Part shown: piece by piece, positions 47,111 to 59,290 of the stretch
Position numbering within the stretch: position 1 is the first letter of the stretch
How the letters are laid out: every line of letters starts with the position of its first letter
NCBI GenBank assembly: GCA_022113835.1
Contig: JAILWY010000021.1
Location: 5,394,001-5,458,000, forward strand
Origin: Atopsyche davidsoni
Taxonomy: Eukaryota > Arthropoda > Insecta > Trichoptera > Hydrobiosidae
Reading direction: 5' to 3'
Length of the DNA stretch: 64,000 bases
Program-made: the position numbers and the translations under genes
The notes under the pieces: model-generated
Told to the model about the DNA's origin: nothing
Seen by the model: the letters and a program-made list of their open reading frames with translations, nothing else
The model's database searches: none

Positions 47111-48060
47111 TATTTCAGGGAGAAATGAAAGAATTACAAATTGATGAAGTTAGATTTCTATATTTGGGAATCATCAAGTGTTGAATGGGGTATTTATTGT
47201 TTTGAACATTTTTAAAATTTCTCAATTTATAGCAAGTTCCTTGAAATAGCGTGTACCACAAATATGACCGCACAAAATTGAATTTTCTTAGAAAACGTTT
47301 GAAAAATGACATGTTCAAGATCGTTAGAGTTTCTCGGAGAAGATTTGTCCTGCTACCAGGGACATACTTTATCAAACGGTTGAAAATAGCAGCATTTTTT
47401 GACACTTAGAATAAAAATTTATGTCGAGTCTTATAATGATCTTTAAAAATATTTTTTGTTGCTTAAAAATGTGAAAAACGATGATTTGAAGAAAGTGGTT
47501 TTTATTTGATTTATTTGCAGAAGTTTTAATAAAAACACAGAACCACTTTAACAATGATATATGATTAGTTGTTTTCAATTTTGATTTAATAAAGCAATCG
47601 ATTGAAACGACTATAATGCAACAACATGTTATGGTTTTACTTTATTCCAATTCGATACACAATGGCATATTTTAACTTTCATAAGCTGAGTGATAAGTGA
47701 TATAAGACGACTCCTGAGTTTATCCAAATCGAGGGTCCGGCAACTTGTAGAGAAGCCAACCCGGAACATCGAGGATCGCTATTCGTGTCGCTAAAAGCTT
47801 GTCGCATATAGCCAGAAAACTTTACAAATAACTGCAAAATCTATGTATAAACTAAATAAGTAATTTAAGATTTAATATGACGTGACTGAGAAACATTATC
47901 CTCAGTGAAAACGGTTTAAAAAATATTTTCCTTTTGAACAAATAACTAATAACGGTCCAAGCAAAAATTAATCATAAAATCGCAAAACTCGCTGAAATAT
48001 CATTTCAGCGGTGTAATCTCAATCCTTTCAGCGGCCAAAAGCAAAAAGAATAAATCCAAT
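47111..48060. other. A+T-rich spacer
   Basis: Minus-strand openings at 47115-47405 and 47372-47578 have no recognisable domain. A small hairpin GCTGAAATATCATTTCAGC lies near 47991-48009. Confidence 0.4.
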
Positions 48061-48320
48061 ATCCAAAAATCCAAAAACAAAAAAAGGAGCGAGCGAAGGA
48101 GAGAGAGAGAGAGAGAGGGCAGGCGGGCGCCTATCTCCTCGCTCCGCCACCCCGGGCCGGATCAGACGGGCGGGTAATTTATTGGGCCATTTATCTTGCG
48201 GCACTCGGGCCCGCGGCTCCGCGCCCCGGTGTCGGCTGCCTGCCTGTCTACTTACACCCCGATGTATTTATTCAGTGCGGCCCTGCCAGGGCTGCGCCAC
48301 TGCTCTAAGGGTCACTTTTT
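48061..48320. promoter_or_regulatory. G+C-rich island beginning with a (GA)n tract
   Basis: A GA-dinucleotide run at 48099-48117 (GAGA-factor/Trl-type target) abuts CpG-rich sequence. The island contains AATTTATTGGGCCATTTATC and GCCCTGCCAGGGC. The combination of GAGA repeats and TTTAT-type sites resembles insect developmental regulatory DNA; this is inference. Confidence 0.35.
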
Positions 48321-48486
48321 AGCCTCATTATATATATTTTTTAAATTACAAAAAAATGTTACTTAATAAAATTTACATACAAAGCACTGCTTCAGCTATC
48401 CAACGCCTAATCCAATTTTACATTATTTTCGCCGATACTTTTTGATTTATAAAAAAATCACCCGATCACAAAGTGTTAACACACTT

Positions 48487-48920
48487 TAAGCGAGTAACCA
48501 AATTGACTAAACTGATGTGCGTAGCGGGCAAAATTCGCGTAAAATTGCGCGTGTGAAATCTTGTCTGTACACTCTTTGATTTGCACTTTTTGATTTCGAG
48601 TTAATTATGAGATTTTTGTTAATAAATTAAATGTTATTGTATTTATATTTTAAGCGGGTAACCAAATTGACTAAACTGATGTGCGTAGCGGGCAAAATTC
48701 GCGTAAAATTGCGCGTGTGAAATCTTGTCTGTACACTCTTTGATTTGCACTTTTTGATTTCGAGTTAATTATGAGATTTTTGTTAATAAATTAAATGTTA
48801 TTATATTTATATTCTAAACGGGTAATCAAATTGACTAAACAGATGTGCGAAGCGGACGAAATTCGCGTAAAATTGCACGTGTGAAATCTTTGATTTGCTT
48901 GTAGTCAAATAAATCGTTTC
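48487..48920. repeat. Subterminal tandem repeat, 164-bp period
   Basis: Copies begin at 48487 and 48651 and differ at only a few positions. A third, diverged partial copy begins at 48815 and runs into the transposase remnant. Units contain CAAATTGACTAAACTGATG and GCGTAAAATTGCGCGTGTG. Confidence 0.9.
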
Positions 48921-49090
48921 CTATAAAAAGTTGAACCGCTTCGTACATACTTTGCGGATTACTTGGCATCACAACAACACCACTTTGTCCTAAAAATTGT
49001 TCAATAATTGGAGGATTATCATTCTCTGACCACTCCACTTCTCCATTGTCACTTTGTTCAGAATCACTGGACAGTATTGGTAGAAGTAAC
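48835..49090 (-). pseudogene. piggyBac-like transposase N-terminal remnant
   Basis: The minus-strand frame reads an acidic, Ser-rich lead-in (SSDSEQSDNGEVEWSEND), then NPQSMYEAVQLFIGNDLFDY. That is the pattern of the N-terminus of piggyBac transposases: an acidic region, then the segment before the first catalytic Asp with a phenylalanine-rich helix. The frame ends at 48835 in the third subterminal repeat. No catalytic residue remains. Assignment rests on pattern plus the flanking TTAA. Confidence 0.5.
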
Positions 49091-49255
49091 GTTGACGAGT
49101 CTAAACAAATATGACGAGCTGTAAACCTAAAGAGTAAAAGGACCTTCTGCCGCTTTTAGAGTAAACACATTCAAAAACGTATTAATACGTGCCCCGCCTT
49201 TAGACAGCAGTCTGCGAAACGGGTACTAGTACCCCCCCTGCCTTTAGTGTGTTAA

Positions 49256-50780
49256 CAGTAACATATAACTAGCTAGTATAAACCGTATTTCAATCGAGTT
49301 TGAATCATACAGGGATGAATGCAGAAATTCAATGCAATCGACTACCTTTTATACTAAGTAGATAGTCAACCAATCAAAATACGCAAATATATATGTTTTT
49401 AAAGTAACAATGTTTAATATGTCGTTTCTAGTTTTATTAGTCAATTTTGTATAGTATAAGATATATATGTATAGTAGATAAGATTTCATAATTTTTTGGT
49501 CATGGCAGCCCTTGATCCCGAAAAGCATCGCCTGTACTCAATATCTGTCAGCATTGTTATAATAAATATGATAGTACATTTATTAAATGCTTTGATTTCT
49601 TCATTTGTGTGTAGGAAGAAGCTTTTGTGGAATTATTAACAGTTATCGATTATCGCCTCGTTTGTTACGGACTTCTTTCTACATTCGATTATTACTAAGA
49701 GGATGGTAACCGATTAATTATACGGTTATCATCGGACGTATCTGGCGCTTAGCCAGAACCTTTTATTTATCGTTTGTTTATCCATGTTGTTGATATTTGG
49801 GAATTCGGAATATGTTCTGATGATGATGATCATTATTTTGAACACGTCGTAGTTATTTTACTTCGGAGGTATATGAACGGTGGTGTGAGATGGACATAAG
49901 ATGTTTACTGAATTGGAAGATAAGTTTTGCATGGGAATTCAAATTTATAAATTTAATGCATTTTTCGAGAATCGTATCTGGTCGAAACACAGTTAAAAAC
50001 ACTCCGTCCTAATCGAAGGAAGGATATGGCACCGATGAAAAACATTTTATTCGTCTAAAAACCAATAGGCGCTATTTAGTTCATATTATAAAAATTGTTC
50101 GTTATTTTACACGTATTTTCGTAAATGATGTTTCCCATCAAAAGTAATTTTGTGCTAAATCTAAAACTATGGTAAGAAAAAAAACCTTTGCGCATTCGAC
50201 TATATGAAACACTATTTCTATTTCAATTGGAGATGGTGCCATGGTAGCAGTAGTAAAGTCACTCTGGCAACAAGAGGAATATTCTATAGAAGTACATCGT
50301 TGGTCTGAAGATGTCCTTAAAAATTAAAATAGCTTTCTCTAAAATGAGGTTCAATAATTTGGCTAAGCCTTTTAAAGGTAAATGTAGTGTTTTACAAATT
50401 AAATTCAAATATATAGTGAATTAAGAAAATTGATCATAATCTTGAATGCTTTTAAGAGAAGCTTTGTATATTTGTGGGTATTAACACTACATCTGATTCC
50501 CTAAATTGCGTATTTACAAATTCTTTCCAGAATCTCTCAAGTCAACGGTTTTTATTATTTCAGCATTCGCTTATTACATTTAAATTTATTACTCACTGCA
50601 CGCTCCTGTCAAAAATCATAATTGAGTAAAAAATCACTTAAAAATCCAGTAGTTCTCACTTATAAATGTAAGTAAAGATGCAATTTACGAATAAACCTGA
50701 AATTCCAGCATTTATATCTGTCATCTCCGAGGCGGTGCAAAACAAAATGAAAAATTACATGCCGTCGAAACGAACACTCC
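49256..50780. other. A+T-rich spacer
   Basis: Nothing recognised. Confidence 0.45.
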
Positions 50781-51070
50781 TCAATACGAAACACGGCATG
50801 AAATCTTTAATGACACGGCCAGTAATCTACTCACCTGAAATTTCGTTGAACCGATAACAAGCTGGCGATGAATACAGGTGATTTGTCTTAACGATAAGTG
50901 ATTACTGGATTGTTACCTGAATTATTATTAAGCGCGGCCCGACGCCGAGGCCTGGTGGCACGGAGCAGCATAGCGGAACAGGGTTTGAGTGCCGGTGTGC
51001 TCTGTAATTTGAGAGTGATGAAGGGGCCGCGATAGCTCTGCTGCATGCATGTTAATATTTTTCACTGGCT
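50781..51070. promoter_or_regulatory. Island, includes a weak minus-strand exon-like segment
   Basis: On the minus strand TTTCAG|GTGAGT (last exon base 50835) is a strong donor consensus. It is preceded by about 70 bases open in two frames, back to a possible acceptor AATCCAG with exon edge 50904. No product is recognised. The G+C-rich part at 50930-51060 (GCGCGGCCCGACGCCG) is not coding. Confidence 0.2.
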
Positions 51071-52390
51071 CTCAACCTGTGTTCCGGGAGTGCTTTATTA
51101 AAATTAACTGGTTTATCGTTAATATACTTAATAGTTAATTAAGGAATAAACAGCGGGTTTGGCATCTTCATTGACACCAATTCTGCAATTTTGACATAGT
51201 AACAAAAAAGACAAGTGTGAGATTTTTACAACCTCCTTCATTCAAAAATGTTTTCAGACTAATTAAATCATACAAATCGTAATGCGTATAAGTGATTTAT
51301 TAAAATAAACACGCAGCTTTATAAATATAATCTGCATTAAGGGTTTGGATAATATTATTTAACAACAATAGAAAATACCTTATTAGTGGTATACCAATTT
51401 GTTAAAAAATGAGCTAATTTTTTGGAGTAGTAATAAGTTTTCAGTTTAAGTCCTGAAAATTTATTGCTGAAAAGTTTCTGAAATATCGATTTCATTACGC
51501 AGTATTTTTGGGGTCCTCAGTGTTACAGAACTTCAGAGCAGCTGATAGCACATCGCGCGGTAATTTTTGGAGGTTTGACCAGAAGAGGCGAGCGGCACTC
51601 ATGTGCTCTGTGATGAGGTGTTTGGAAGTAATTTAACCAACATTTTGAGCAGTATAATGTTATATCAGGTATTACGATAATCGGGGAGTCGTTTGCGGCA
51701 CGAAATTGAAATAACTGTTGATGTTTTCGATTCTATTAAACCTTATTATTACGGTGCGTTTACAGTGAACTTACTTCCTTTTTTATGCATCGTAAAAATA
51801 CGTAATTTATATGCCTACTTATTAATTAGATAAGCATATTCGTTAGATTATACCATACTGTGTTTTTTTAAGTTTTTAAATATCTGACCTACACTTATGT
51901 ATCCACATATATTTATACTAACTCGGATGCAATAGCAAGGCATGTTTAACAAGGTAACGTTTTTTTTTAAATTTATTATAACAAAATGCTAAAATGCTAA
52001 AAATAAAAATAAGTAGCAGTAAATACATAAGTATCCAAAACATAGTTATAAAAGGTATGAAAGCGGTAAACTTACCATATGAATCAACTAATAAAATAAG
52101 TAACAAATAATGCATTTGAAATGAAAATTAAAAAAATATTTAATATGACTTCTCTTAAAATATTTTCACATTGTTATATTTCTGTTCATGGCATTTTAAT
52201 TTCAACATTTTTATTTTTTTTGATTTAAGTCATTTAAATTTTAGATTATAAATGAATTTCTTGGGTGTTCATTGCTATTTGATATTTAAAATATTTTTTA
52301 TATCTTTAATTATATATATCCTTGCTTAATTTCACCAGCAAAGGTTAGTCGTTTACTCTTCAAAAAATCCTGTTACGATGAAACCTTGTT
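51071..52390. other. A+T-rich spacer
   Basis: Nothing recognised. Confidence 0.45.
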
Positions 52391-52720
52391 GAACCTCAGT
52401 GGGCTCTTCGTCTCGAAGAAGGGGTGGGTTAGGCTTCAATTTGAATATGTTGGCGGAGTCCCACGAAACATAGACTTATGCAACTACGGACATCATAAAC
52501 TTTAACGAGCCCATCGTCCTGCAGATGATAAGTAATCGCCGAAGATGATAACATATCGATATATCGACTGATGCCGCCGATATATCGAGTTTCATGAAGT
52601 CGACTCGATTCCCCATATAACAAGGCGGGTGCCGCTTTATGAGCTGCTGCCGGCGCACTCGCAGATAAGCGGCGGTTATTACGCACGGAACTGATTATTA
52701 CCCCCGTACTAATTTCGCTC
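52391..52720. promoter_or_regulatory. Island with DRE, phased CGATATATCG palindromes and GATA sites
   Basis: TATCGATA at 52554-52561 is a perfect DRE (DREF-binding) site. CGATATATCG occurs at 52557-52566 and again at 52578-52587, 21 bp apart, about two helical turns. At least three GATAA motifs lie in 52520-52665 (GATGATAAG, GATGATAAC, CAGATAAGC). Overlapping 60- and 85-codon minus-strand openings show no domain. Confidence 0.4.
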
Positions 52721-54370
52721 TGTGAATATGGAAATGTAACATGACTCCTGGGGAACCTGGGGCCCAGTGGAACAAATTATATTGAACTTGTAACTGTACG
52801 TATTATTTTAATTAAATAAACTAATGTTGGTTCTTAGCTTGAAAGGGAAAAAATAATTATCAAAAAGTCCAAAAGAAAATGACAAAAAGTTTTGAGTTTT
52901 TTCATTATGACAGTGAGAGCTCTTCTGCCGTAGAAAGACTTGGCCAATCATAAAATATATACAATGCCGCTCTATCGCTTTTACATTACCCTAATCATAA
53001 AGCAATTAAAATAGTAGTATTTTGTAGCTTAAGATTGATTAAATCAAGTATCATTAGCATCAAGCAATTTACAAGCGCACTGTGTGTTTATTTTCACCTA
53101 TTGTAAGTGACACCAATAAGAATAGCGGGTCCTAATAATGCTCTACAGTACTTAAAGAGGCATTGGGTTCAAAATTAGATTTTTTTTTGTTAAAAATGAA
53201 ATATTTACACCAGCACTCCCATCGATACAGTTACAACCTTTTGCCTTTCAGTTCAATTTATTCCATACTTCCGATCCAGAAGGAAACATTATTATTGATG
53301 ACGGTGGTCAGCCTTCTTCTATCTTTCGTGGAACACCAGCTCTTGGTGCCACTGAATCGTCGGATTGGTTATTGGAACACTGAACATGCCTGCAGGATGG
53401 TTTTTATGGCACGTATTTTGCATAAATCTTCGACTATCTGGGGAACAAATGGACACGATGCACTTGAACACACGTACAGGTACGGCTTCATCGAATGCGA
53501 ATTCATGGAAATCGAATGCTTATGTAACTACTAGGTATAAATATGTAGTAAATATAGATAGAAGAAATAACATAAAACATATCGTGTTCCAAATAACATC
53601 GTATATTTTAGAATTGTTTTTATATGTATATGTGGAATGCTAATGTAAAAATATATGACAGTAAGCACTACTTACTAGTAATAATAACTATTTATTCATG
53701 CTTCTGCATTTTTTATTTTACATTTTAATAACAAAACTAAAATATTACATTTAAATTTATACTAAATAAATTCAAAGTCTGTGTTTTGACAAATACTCGA
53801 CACTTTGAAAATGGTGTATTATTTTTAAGCGACCGTGTATTTTTTTTAATCTCTAGATAGCTAAAGATAATCAAATGAAGCACGCAAAAAATGCAATAGG
53901 TTACTTCGATGAAAATAAAAAGAAAAGTTGGGAATGGAGGAAGACTGATACGAAATATTTGGTGAGGGAGCCCACCCAGAACACCGCATTTCATCCTGTG
54001 GGCGTCAGTACCCTGTTCAAAGCACGATGTATGGTTCAACAATAGGGCATTCGAGTCATGCTGGGATACAAGAACGGAAAAGCCAGAACTATTTTTGACC
54101 TCTAAGAGACGAGAGTCAGTAATTTAACGAATTTCAAACGTTTCTTAATATTCCTTAACTGTTTTTAGTCTCATAAATCTTATAATCGCCATTTTATCTA
54201 AATGTAATAGAAAAAAGTTGATTAACGTTTAGTCAAAAACGAGACAAGAAATACTATTTCCTGTCATTGCTTGTGAATTCAATTAAAGCAACATACATAG
54301 TTGCTAGCTAGTCTAACACTTCTTTTGTTAGCAACAGTATTCGCTTAGCTAATCAAGACAGGAATTACTC
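52721..54370. other. A+T-rich spacer
   Basis: A 123-codon opening at 53163-53534 starts at TTG and gives a hydrophobic, random-looking translation. A mixed patch at 53930-54060 with GGGTGGGC reads like an old repeat but is not identified. Confidence 0.35.
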
Positions 54371-54800
54371 GTGAGGCATAAAAACAATGGCGAAGGGATC
54401 CACCGAATATATAACACTATGGATGTACATCAATCGGTTATCTCGCGGCTCCTGTGCGCAAGAGTGCAACATAGTACCACTTTCTACGGCTGAGATATGG
54501 TCCATAACTTCATACTTGATATGGCTCGCAATGTTTCCACGCGCTATTTACGACCGCGCGAGTTGTAATGAATGCACCGGGAAGTCGTAAATCATCCAAC
54601 ATGGCGGGCGGTTGTGAAACGCGGCCATTTTGTTGTGAGTGAATTTGTGAATTATTATTATTGCGAGGGGAGCTAGTGAATTTCGAAGCGTTATTTATTG
54701 ACGTTTAATTATATGGGGTGATTATGAGCCGTGACAGACACGATTGCTTAGTGAAAGTGAAGCTGAAACCAGAATTTATTGATAAATTTATTTTGATTTA
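54371..54800 (+). promoter_or_regulatory. Promoter or 5'-exon-like CpG-rich island
   Basis: CATCCAACATGGCGGGCGG (54593-54611) and GCGGCCATTTTGTTGTGAGT (54621-54640) carry two oppositely oriented YY1/Pho-like sites. A GTGAA-rich leader-like stretch follows, then an ATG at 54729 that opens a short frame (MSRDRHDCLVKVKLKPEF) ending at 54800. It resembles an insect core promoter with a 5' leader, but there is no clear donor downstream. The GTGAGT near 54635 is an alternative donor. Confidence 0.25.
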
Positions 54801-57185
54801 GAGTCGAGATCCAGAAATAGCACAACAAAATTTGCAGCATATTAAACCATTATTATCAATTTTCGATATTGAACTTTGAACAAACACGTAATAATAATAT
54901 TTAATATCAAAACGTGTTTTTAGGAAAAAAATTATGTGTTTAGCTAATTTTATTAAGTAGACTCCACATATTGATAAAAGCGTGGGAAATAAAAAAAAAA
55001 ACAAAAATAAAAACAGGACGTAATTCAAAAAATAATTAATAATGATATTTGACCTTCAAAGTCTATGACAATAATGCAATTTGTAGATGTTGACAATAAT
55101 TTCATAGTTAAAACAAATTATAAAGACAAACATACAACCTTGAAGTTTGACAATCAGAAATATGAGAGGATCTGTCTTTTTAGACAGAAACTATTCATTC
55201 AATAGAAATCTCAAAGATATCCGAGAAAACTATAAAGATATCAGAACGATTTTTTAGAGAACATTATTTAACTATGTTTTAAAACATTCAAAAATTTTAT
55301 AATAATCTAATATTTTCTAAGCTAAATATCAAAATACCCCCAGGCTATAGAGGCTTGGTGCCGTATCCAATTGGACAATCAAGTTTCCAAAACTGAGCAT
55401 GAATTATGATTGTTTTCAGTAAATCACACAATTACAGTGGACATGAATACAGCGTCAGGCTACGATAATCTGAAAGTGTGGGTTTGAATCTCCTTCGTGT
55501 GTGAATCATTTCTTAAAAATATATAATACACAGTCAATATGTACGGGTTATTAATAATCACCAGTGGTACCAAAAATACCTGATGAGTCAGAATACCCGA
55601 GTGCATTAACATTGAACCTGAATTCTTAACGTGTCTCTATTCCAAGCAAGCAATTGCCAAACTGTAAATACATTGTGTCACTCGGTCGCGTAATTAAAAA
55701 GTTTGACATTGTTGAGGCAACCACCACTCGCTTGCCTTTTATCGTGAAAATGATAATATTGGCGAGCTAAATGCAAGCTGTTGAAATTTGCATTGTTAAT
55801 ATGACGTTTCGGTGGAAACATGAATATTAAATTACAGAGTAAAAATGCTTCTGGGAAATGTCGAATAGCATGAATAATTACAGCGTTCATGAAAAGTGTG
55901 ATAAATTGCAACAAGTGAAACTGCTGGTTGTGTGAATAATATCTTTGATATTTTATACGACGCAGCAATTTACAAAATTTAATGTTATAAAGACATGTTT
56001 GGTATGCTAATAATAAGTAATTAATAGATTTTAAAAATATTTAAAATGTTAAAAAGGTAAATGACTATATTAAAAAATAGAATAAACCGTGAACAACTAG
56101 AAGCAATGAAAGCAACAGCAAACTATTGCCTACACGTGTCAAATTTTAAATATTTATTTGAGAAATAATTTTTACAATTGTAATACAACATAAAATTGAT
56201 AAACGAATAGAAAAATTTGTTATTGCTATTGTTATCACAGAAGAGTTATTATTGTGATACATCTGCAAATTTTTCACGATAAATACCCATGTTTATGATA
56301 TAAATAAGGAATGTCGTTCAATAACGACTGAATGGCGTTTAATAAAATTTATTAAGATGTTTTACTTTTATTGGTATCAATTAAAGAGAGAAATCATTAA
56401 TTGTTGCAGGTAATAAAAAAACAGGTTTGCGATTGTGTTATATCGATTAGCCATTTATATTTTAAATAAACTTACTTGGCCATAAATAAACATTAACTTA
56501 TGGTTAGAAAATAGTATCAACATCAACTTAAAACGACATTTCAATACAGAATGCCCGTTTAATTAACGACATCAATGAATAAACTATATTTATAAATAAA
56601 TTTAAAAAACATTATTTGTAGTATATCTTTGTATTAGTCAGTACTATCAAATAATTTGTTTTGTTTAAAAATAATGAAAATAGTGAACAATGAGGAAAAT
56701 TACGGATGTCCCAAGAAGCCCTAGAAAAGAAAGCATTGATGTTACTTTTTTTAAAATTAGTTACCTTATCTTTTGACTTTTCAAATTTATTGTATAATGG
56801 AGATCACTATAAAAATTGTAAAAGGAGTAAAATAATTTTTCCATTACTAAATATATACAATACAATTTAATTATTAAGAAATAAATACATTTTAATACTA
56901 CTCGCATCTACGCTTTGCAAACTATATAATCTCTTACACAGAATAACAAAATTCCTGACGGTTATAGGTACAACATAGAAGAATTTTAATCTTATTGGTC
57001 CCAACTTGATAAAATTTTAAAATAAAACATTCCATCAAAATAATTTTGATACGTATGTCGTGAGTTTAAAATAAAAATATATGGTTCAATAATTTTTTTA
57101 AATTTTTATTATCAGAATATTTCGCGCAATGATCTCTACTTTCCAGCAACGGAGACATCCAACAGAAAGAAGTAAACACGAAACA
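54801..57185. other. A+T-rich spacer
   Basis: No supported gene. A B-box-like GGTTTGAATCTCC at 55481-55493 after GCGTCAGGCTACG may be a SINE remnant. Confidence 0.4.
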
Positions 57186-57430
57186 TAAAATTATAAAAAA
57201 ACTTGATTTAAAGATGGCTTCGCAGAAACCGGGTCGCAGCGTCGCGCTCCCTTCTTGCGCCCGCTGTCGCCGCCGTCTAATGTAGAGATCACAATCTGCA
57301 ACCGTTGAGCCGCGATTGGGATTCCGGGCATGCCCGCGCCGCATTATACCGACATTGCTGAATTAATAAAGGCCTGGCATGACATGTGTCCGCGCTCTAT
57401 GACTTGCACTTCGAATACCTGCCAACGCAA
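57186..57430. promoter_or_regulatory. G+C-richer island
   Basis: Contains GTCGCAGCGTCGCGC, CGCTGTCGCCGCCG and AATTAATAAAGGCCTGG. Minus-strand openings have no recognisable domain. Confidence 0.25.
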
Positions 57431-58064
57431 TCGGCTCGTGGTCAAATGTGGCGCGGTTACATAGCGAAAGTAGGCTTCCCCGATCTAGAGCACGTGGGCT
57501 TTTAACCTAACCTAACCAGATCGTGGTTAAGTGCAGCGTGATTGCTGGGCAAAAGTGAGCTCCCCCGAACTAGGGTTTTAACCTAACCTAACCAGATCGT
57601 GGTTGCTTGGTAAAGCAGAAGCCAAAAGAGTTATAACCTAACCTAACCATATCGTGGTGGCTCGGTATAAGTGACCTTCCCCGAGCTAGAACCCATACGA
57701 GGCGGCTTTGAGCTTTGATTTAACCTTACCGGCTCATGGTCAAATGTGGCGTGGTTACATAGCGAAAGTAGGCTTCCACGATCTAGAGCACGTGGGCTTT
57801 TAACCTAACCTAACCAGATCGTGGTTAAGTGCACCGTGATTGCTGGGCAAAAGTGAGCTTTCCCGAACTAGAGCCGATGGGGTTTTAACCTAACCTAACC
57901 AGATCGTGGTTGCTTAGCAAAAGTGAGCGTCTCCGAACTAGAGCCAATTGGGTTTTAACCTAACCTAACCATATCGTGGTTGCTCGGCATAAGTGACCTT
58001 CCCCGAGTTAGAACCCGTATGAGGCGGCTTTGAGCTTTAACTTAACCTTACCGGCTCATGGTCA
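57431..58064. repeat. Higher-order tandem repeat with embedded CCTAA (telomere-unit) tracts
   Basis: Subunits of roughly 75 bp share TAACCTAACCTAACC, ATCGTGGTTG, AAGTGA and CCCCGA(A/G)CTAGA. Four different subunits form a higher-order unit that starts with GGCTC(G/A)TGGTCA at 57433 and 57731 and is terminated at 58053, giving lengths of 298 and 322 bp. The period-5 CCTAA tracts equal TTAGG on the other strand. Most divergence lies between subunits within a unit, less between corresponding subunits. Confidence 0.85.
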
Positions 58065-59055
58065 GTCAATTTTCATTTATATATACATTTATAAATAGAA
58101 AAAAAGAGAGAATAAATATTTGAGGAATCTGACTTAACAATCGCGAATAGGCAAGACAGGGCAGACGTCACAAACAATCAAGAGACAGCTGTTGAGTAAA
58201 AGAAAGATAAAATTGAGATGATTGGTTATGAAGGGTAGAAATTCCTCGTTGACTATAAAGTCCTAGACTCGAACCTGGATAGAGCAATAAATTTATTTCA
58301 ATTTTAAAAAAAATTACTGATAATCTTTAGATTTTGAAGATTTCTAGAATCAAAATGTATTCCCTTACTGGTTTTCTATAATTTCTTTACATAGTTGCAT
58401 TTACATCTGATTGCTAATTTGAATGTTTTTTCATTATCATTCTTAAAAAAAGAGACCAAGTAATAGACTTAACATTTAGATAAGTACATATATTTAAATA
58501 CCCGTTTGATTTCAATTTAAATATAATTCATATAATAATGTCTACAAAAGAAGCACGATTTTAGGTTCTACACTGTAGAGTTCTTAAAAATATAATTAGA
58601 AATGGAAGTCTCTTAATAATGTTTGCAGTGAAATAAAATATCTGCTGTATGATATTTAGACTCAAGTAAGGCAACAATAAAAAAAAAATCATTTATTACA
58701 AATAAGTTTTCAGATGTTGTATCTCCGTATACTTTGGAGTAGAATAATATAGCTACTGCTGTGATGTGCATCAAACGTTTGTAAAAAGTTTTTTTAAATA
58801 TTCTGCTCCCCAAATAGATGACACTCAAGTTCAGCAAACCTAATTATCTAAGCCACAGGGTATATGAAAAGTAACAGCGTGCATAGAAAGTTTTATTTGT
58901 GCGTTTCCGGTGTTTGCCTTCTCGTTTGTGGGTAAAAAGAAATCCAGCCTTGCAGAAAGGGGTTTGTTTTCTTTCCATTTAAAACTGGAAAAACATGATA
59001 TTTACATACACAACGGAGATTCATCAACGCGTCACTCGCAAGCTGTATATATTAT
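58065..59055. other. A+T-rich spacer
   Basis: Nothing recognised. Confidence 0.45.
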
Positions 59056-59290
59056 GGACATAAAGGTACAAGCAGAAGAGAAAACCTTCGCCGGTCTCAC
59101 TATTGCACAGGTGTTCCCCACGCACACCTCTAGGGCGGGCTGGTAATTGCCCGATGTTGTTTATTGCGCCGGTTCTTTATTTGCCGCTCGGCACAATAAT
59201 TATACTCAATAAAAGGAAAAAAACATGGCCGCCGAGCCGAGGGGGGGGGGGGGCGACGCCCGTCGCATAATGATTCAATCCACCTCGTTA
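59056..59290. promoter_or_regulatory. G+C-rich island with a YY1/Pho-like site and G13 run
   Basis: AACATGGCCGCC at 59222-59233 is followed by 13 consecutive G at 59241-59253. TTGTTTATTGCGCCGG and TCTTTATTTGCCG add Caudal/Abd-B-like sites. Openings on both strands are composition-driven. The homopolymer length is error-prone. Confidence 0.3.

Larger units (their letters stand above)
48480..49251 (-). mobile_element. piggyBac-type non-autonomous element
   Basis: TTAA at 48476-48479 and 49252-49255 flank a 772-bp segment whose ends read CACACTTTAAGC and, reverse-complemented, CACACTAAAGGC. TTAA target duplication is diagnostic of piggyBac. Inside lie a 164-bp subterminal tandem repeat and, on the minus strand, an N-terminal transposase remnant. 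The catalytic DDD region is missing, so the element is a deletion derivative. Confidence 0.65.

Noticed and set aside
47115..47578. Minus-strand ORFs after the mariner fragment
   Set aside because: Not in the mariner orientation and no similarity to transposase motifs; composition typical of chance.
53163..53534. 123-codon ORF
   Set aside because: Begins at TTG, the first ATG is internal, and the translation is hydrophobic and random-looking with no homology I recognise.
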